This document shows, in pieces, positions 4,464 through 6,079 of a DNA stretch of 6,079 bases. A model generated the notes under the pieces. That model was not told the DNA's origin. It ran no database searches and saw only the letters and a list, made by a program, of their open reading frames with translations. Within the stretch, counting starts at the first letter, position 1. Every line of letters begins with the position of its first letter. Both the position numbers and the translations under genes were made by a program. Source of the DNA: Peptococcaceae bacterium (GTDB taxonomy: Bacteria; Bacillota; DSM-12270; Thermacetogeniales; Thermacetogeniaceae); NCBI GenBank assembly GCA_003132605.1, contig PKYJ01000074.1, positions 1 to 6,079 of the forward strand, given 5' to 3'.

Positions 4464-6079
4464 ATGACCGAGCTTCATGACCTGGCATTAAAACAACAGC
4501 ATAGAGGTGGATTCAGCGGCCGGATGCTGTGGCAGGCGATCCTCGCATCCTTCCCCAAGCTGAACCCCCCATATCTGTGGCATAACCCGGTGATGTTCGT
4601 GGTCGAGGTGGGGGCGGCCCTGATCACCTTCTTCATCATCCGCGATCTATCCATCGGTCATGTGGCCAGCCTGTGGCTGAACGTGCAGATCGCTGTCTGG
4701 CTGTGGATCACGGTGCTCTTCGCCAATTTCGCGGAGGCGGTCGCCGAGGGCCGCGGCAAGGCCCAGGCGGACGCCCTCAGGCGCACCCGCAGCGAGACCG
4801 TCGCCACCAAACTGATCGGCGAGAAGAAAGAGAAGGTGCCCGCCTCCTCCCTGCGCAAGGGGGACGTGGTGTACGTCGAGGCCGGCGAGTTTATCCCCGG
4901 TGACGGCGAGATCATCGAGGGGATCGCCTCGGTGGACGAGAGCGCCATCACCGGCGAATCCGCTCCGGTGATCCGGGAGTCCGGGGGTGACCGCAGCGCC
5001 GTCACCGGAGGCACCAAGGTGCTCTCCGACTGGATCAAGATGCGGATCACCGCCAATCCGGGCGAGACCTTCCTCGACCGGATGATCCAACTGGTGGAGG
5101 GGGCGAAGCGGCAGAAGACCCCGAACGAGGTCGCCCTGATCATCCTGCTGGTCGGACTCACCATCATCTTCCTGCTGGCGTGCGCCACGTTGGAGCCGTT
5201 CGCCATCTACTCGGGCAGCTTCGCCTCGATCCCGGTGCTGATCGCCCTCCTGGTCTGCCTGATCCCCACCACCATCGGTGGTTTGCTCAGCGCCATCGGT
5301 ATCGCCGGCATGGACCGCATGCTGAAGCGGAACATGCTCGCCATGTCCGGGCGGGCGGTGGAGGCGGCGGGGGACGTGGATGTGCTGCTGCTCGACAAGA
5401 CCGGCACGATCACCCTGGGCAACCGCATGGCCACCGAATTCGTTCCCGCTCCCGGGGTGCCGGCGGAGCGGCTGGCCGACGCCGCCCAGCTCTCCTCCCT
5501 GGCGGACGAGACCCCGGAGGGCCGCAGCATCGTGGTGCTGGCCAAAAAAAAGTACCAACTGCGCCAGCGCGACCTCACCGGTCTGAACGCCACCTTCGTG
5601 CCCTTTAGCGCCAACACCCGCATGAGTGGGGTGAATATGGAAGGCAGGGAGATCCGCAAGGGGGCGGTCGATGCCATCGAGGCCTTCCTGAAGGCGAAGG
5701 GCGGCGCCCTGCCGCCGGAGGTCAGGGCGGCCACCGTGGAGATCGCCAAACAGGGCAGCACGCCCCTGGTGGTGGCGGAAAACAGTCAGGCCATGGGAGT
5801 GGTCCACCTTAAAGACATCGTCAAGGGCGGCATCAAGGAGCGCTTTAACGACTTGCGCCGTATGGGCATCAAGACGATCATGATCACCGGTGACAACCCG
5901 ATCACGGCGGCTGCCATTGCCGCCGAGTCCGGGGTGGACGACTTCCTGGCCGAGGCTACCCCGGAGGCCAAACTGAAACTGATCCGGGAGTACCAGGCCA
6001 AGGGGCACTTGGTGGCCATGACCGGGGACGGCACCAACGACGCCCCGGCCCTTGCCCAGGCGGACGTCGGCGTGGCCAT
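4464..6079 (+). CDS. kdpB: KdpB, catalytic P-type ATPase subunit of the K+-transporting ATPase (3' end outside window)
   Basis: The frame is open for 538 codons to the window edge; E. coli KdpB has 682 residues, so about 145 are missing. It hydrolyses ATP to drive K+ import with KdpA. Visible in order are M1-M2 (about 42-60 and 72-90), the actuator domain with TGES (163-166), M3-M4 (222-242 and 254-275) with the IPTTIGG motif (267-273), the phosphorylation site DKTGT (D311), the nucleotide-binding domain with F381 and KGA (K399), MITGDN (473-478) and GDGTNDAP (521-528). All catalytic residues seen are intact, at a constant +4 offset from E. coli. M5-M7 are not in view. AGGAGG (4450-4455) overlaps the kdpA stop, 8 nt before the ATG. 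An A8 run (5544-5551) encodes three Lys. kdpC is expected next. Confidence 0.98.
   Translation, partial: MTELHDLALKQQHRGGFSGRMLWQAILASFPKLNPPYLWHNPVMFVVEVGAALITFFIIRDLSIGHVASLWLNVQIAVWLWITVLFANFAEAVAEGRGKAQADALRRTRSETVATKLIGEKKEKVPASSLRKGDVVYVEAGEFIPGDGEIIEGIASVDESAITGESAPVIRESGGDRSAVTGGTKVLSDWIKMRITANPGETFLDRMIQLVEGAKRQKTPNEVALIILLVGLTIIFLLACATLEPFAIYSGSFASIPVLIALLVCLIPTTIGGLLSAIGIAGMDRMLKRNMLAMSGRAVEAAGDVDVLLLDKTGTITLGNRMATEFVPAPGVPAERLADAAQLSSLADETPEGRSIVVLAKKKYQLRQRDLTGLNATFVPFSANTRMSGVNMEGREIRKGAVDAIEAFLKAKGGALPPEVRAATVEIAKQGSTPLVVAENSQAMGVVHLKDIVKGGIKERFNDLRRMGIKTIMITGDNPITAAAIAAESGVDDFLAEATPEAKLKLIREYQAKGHLVAMTGDGTNDAPALAQADVGVA

Noticed and set aside
4647..6008. Long open frame of 453 codons on the minus strand opposite kdpB
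   Set aside because: It is antisense to a gene with intact KdpB motifs along its length; the openness follows from G+C-rich third positions, and the product is low-complexity, rich in Gly, His, Asp and Gln.

Overview
The window is a stretch of chromosome from a G+C-rich Gram-negative-type bacterium. The K+-ATPase genes, the RCK (TrkA-type) proteins and the codon use fit a deltaproteobacterium such as Geobacter, Desulfuromonas or Pelobacter. That placement is an inference from gene style and the intergenic repeat; no rRNA or other marker gene is present. Every confident gene is on the + strand and concerns movement of potassium or other monovalent cations.

Layout: (1) Bases 1-743 hold the C-terminal membrane part of a P2-type cation ATPase whose start lies before the window. 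Its M6 segment looks more like Na,K-ATPase (P2C) than like SERCA. (2) Immediately after it, with a perfect Shine-Dalgarno sequence overlapping the ATPase stop, is a first TrkA-type RCK protein (757-1401). (3) A 118-bp spacer holds three 28-bp blocks, each of four degenerate heptamers; the third block is inverted (1402-1513). (4) A second, divergent TrkA-type protein follows (1535-2200). (5) The gap 2201-2645 has no intact gene. It holds a possible decayed minus-strand coding stretch, then an A+T-rich region with a T-tract motif resembling the E. coli KdpE operator and an extended -10 promoter. (6) Next is the high-affinity K+-ATPase operon kdpF (2646-2744), kdpA (2745-4451) and kdpB (4464 to the window end). 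kdpB is cut about 145 residues short of the usual length. kdpC, and possibly kdpD/kdpE, would be expected beyond the right edge.

How they may work together: KdpFABC is the emergency K+ uptake pump induced at low external K+ or osmotic stress. KdpA is the channel-like subunit, KdpB the ATPase, and KdpF a small membrane stabiliser. TrkA-type proteins are cytoplasmic nucleotide-binding gating subunits, normally of TrkH/KtrB channels, but no such channel is in the window. The tight coupling of the first one to a P2-type ATPase suggests, without proof, that the RCK pair serves that pump or a transporter encoded elsewhere. The least ordinary items are the ATPase-RCK pairing, the heptamer arrays between the two RCK genes, and the His at a cation-site position in the ATPase. 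I see no phage, CRISPR, insertion sequence, rRNA or intact tRNA, and no convincing evidence of a wholly new system.
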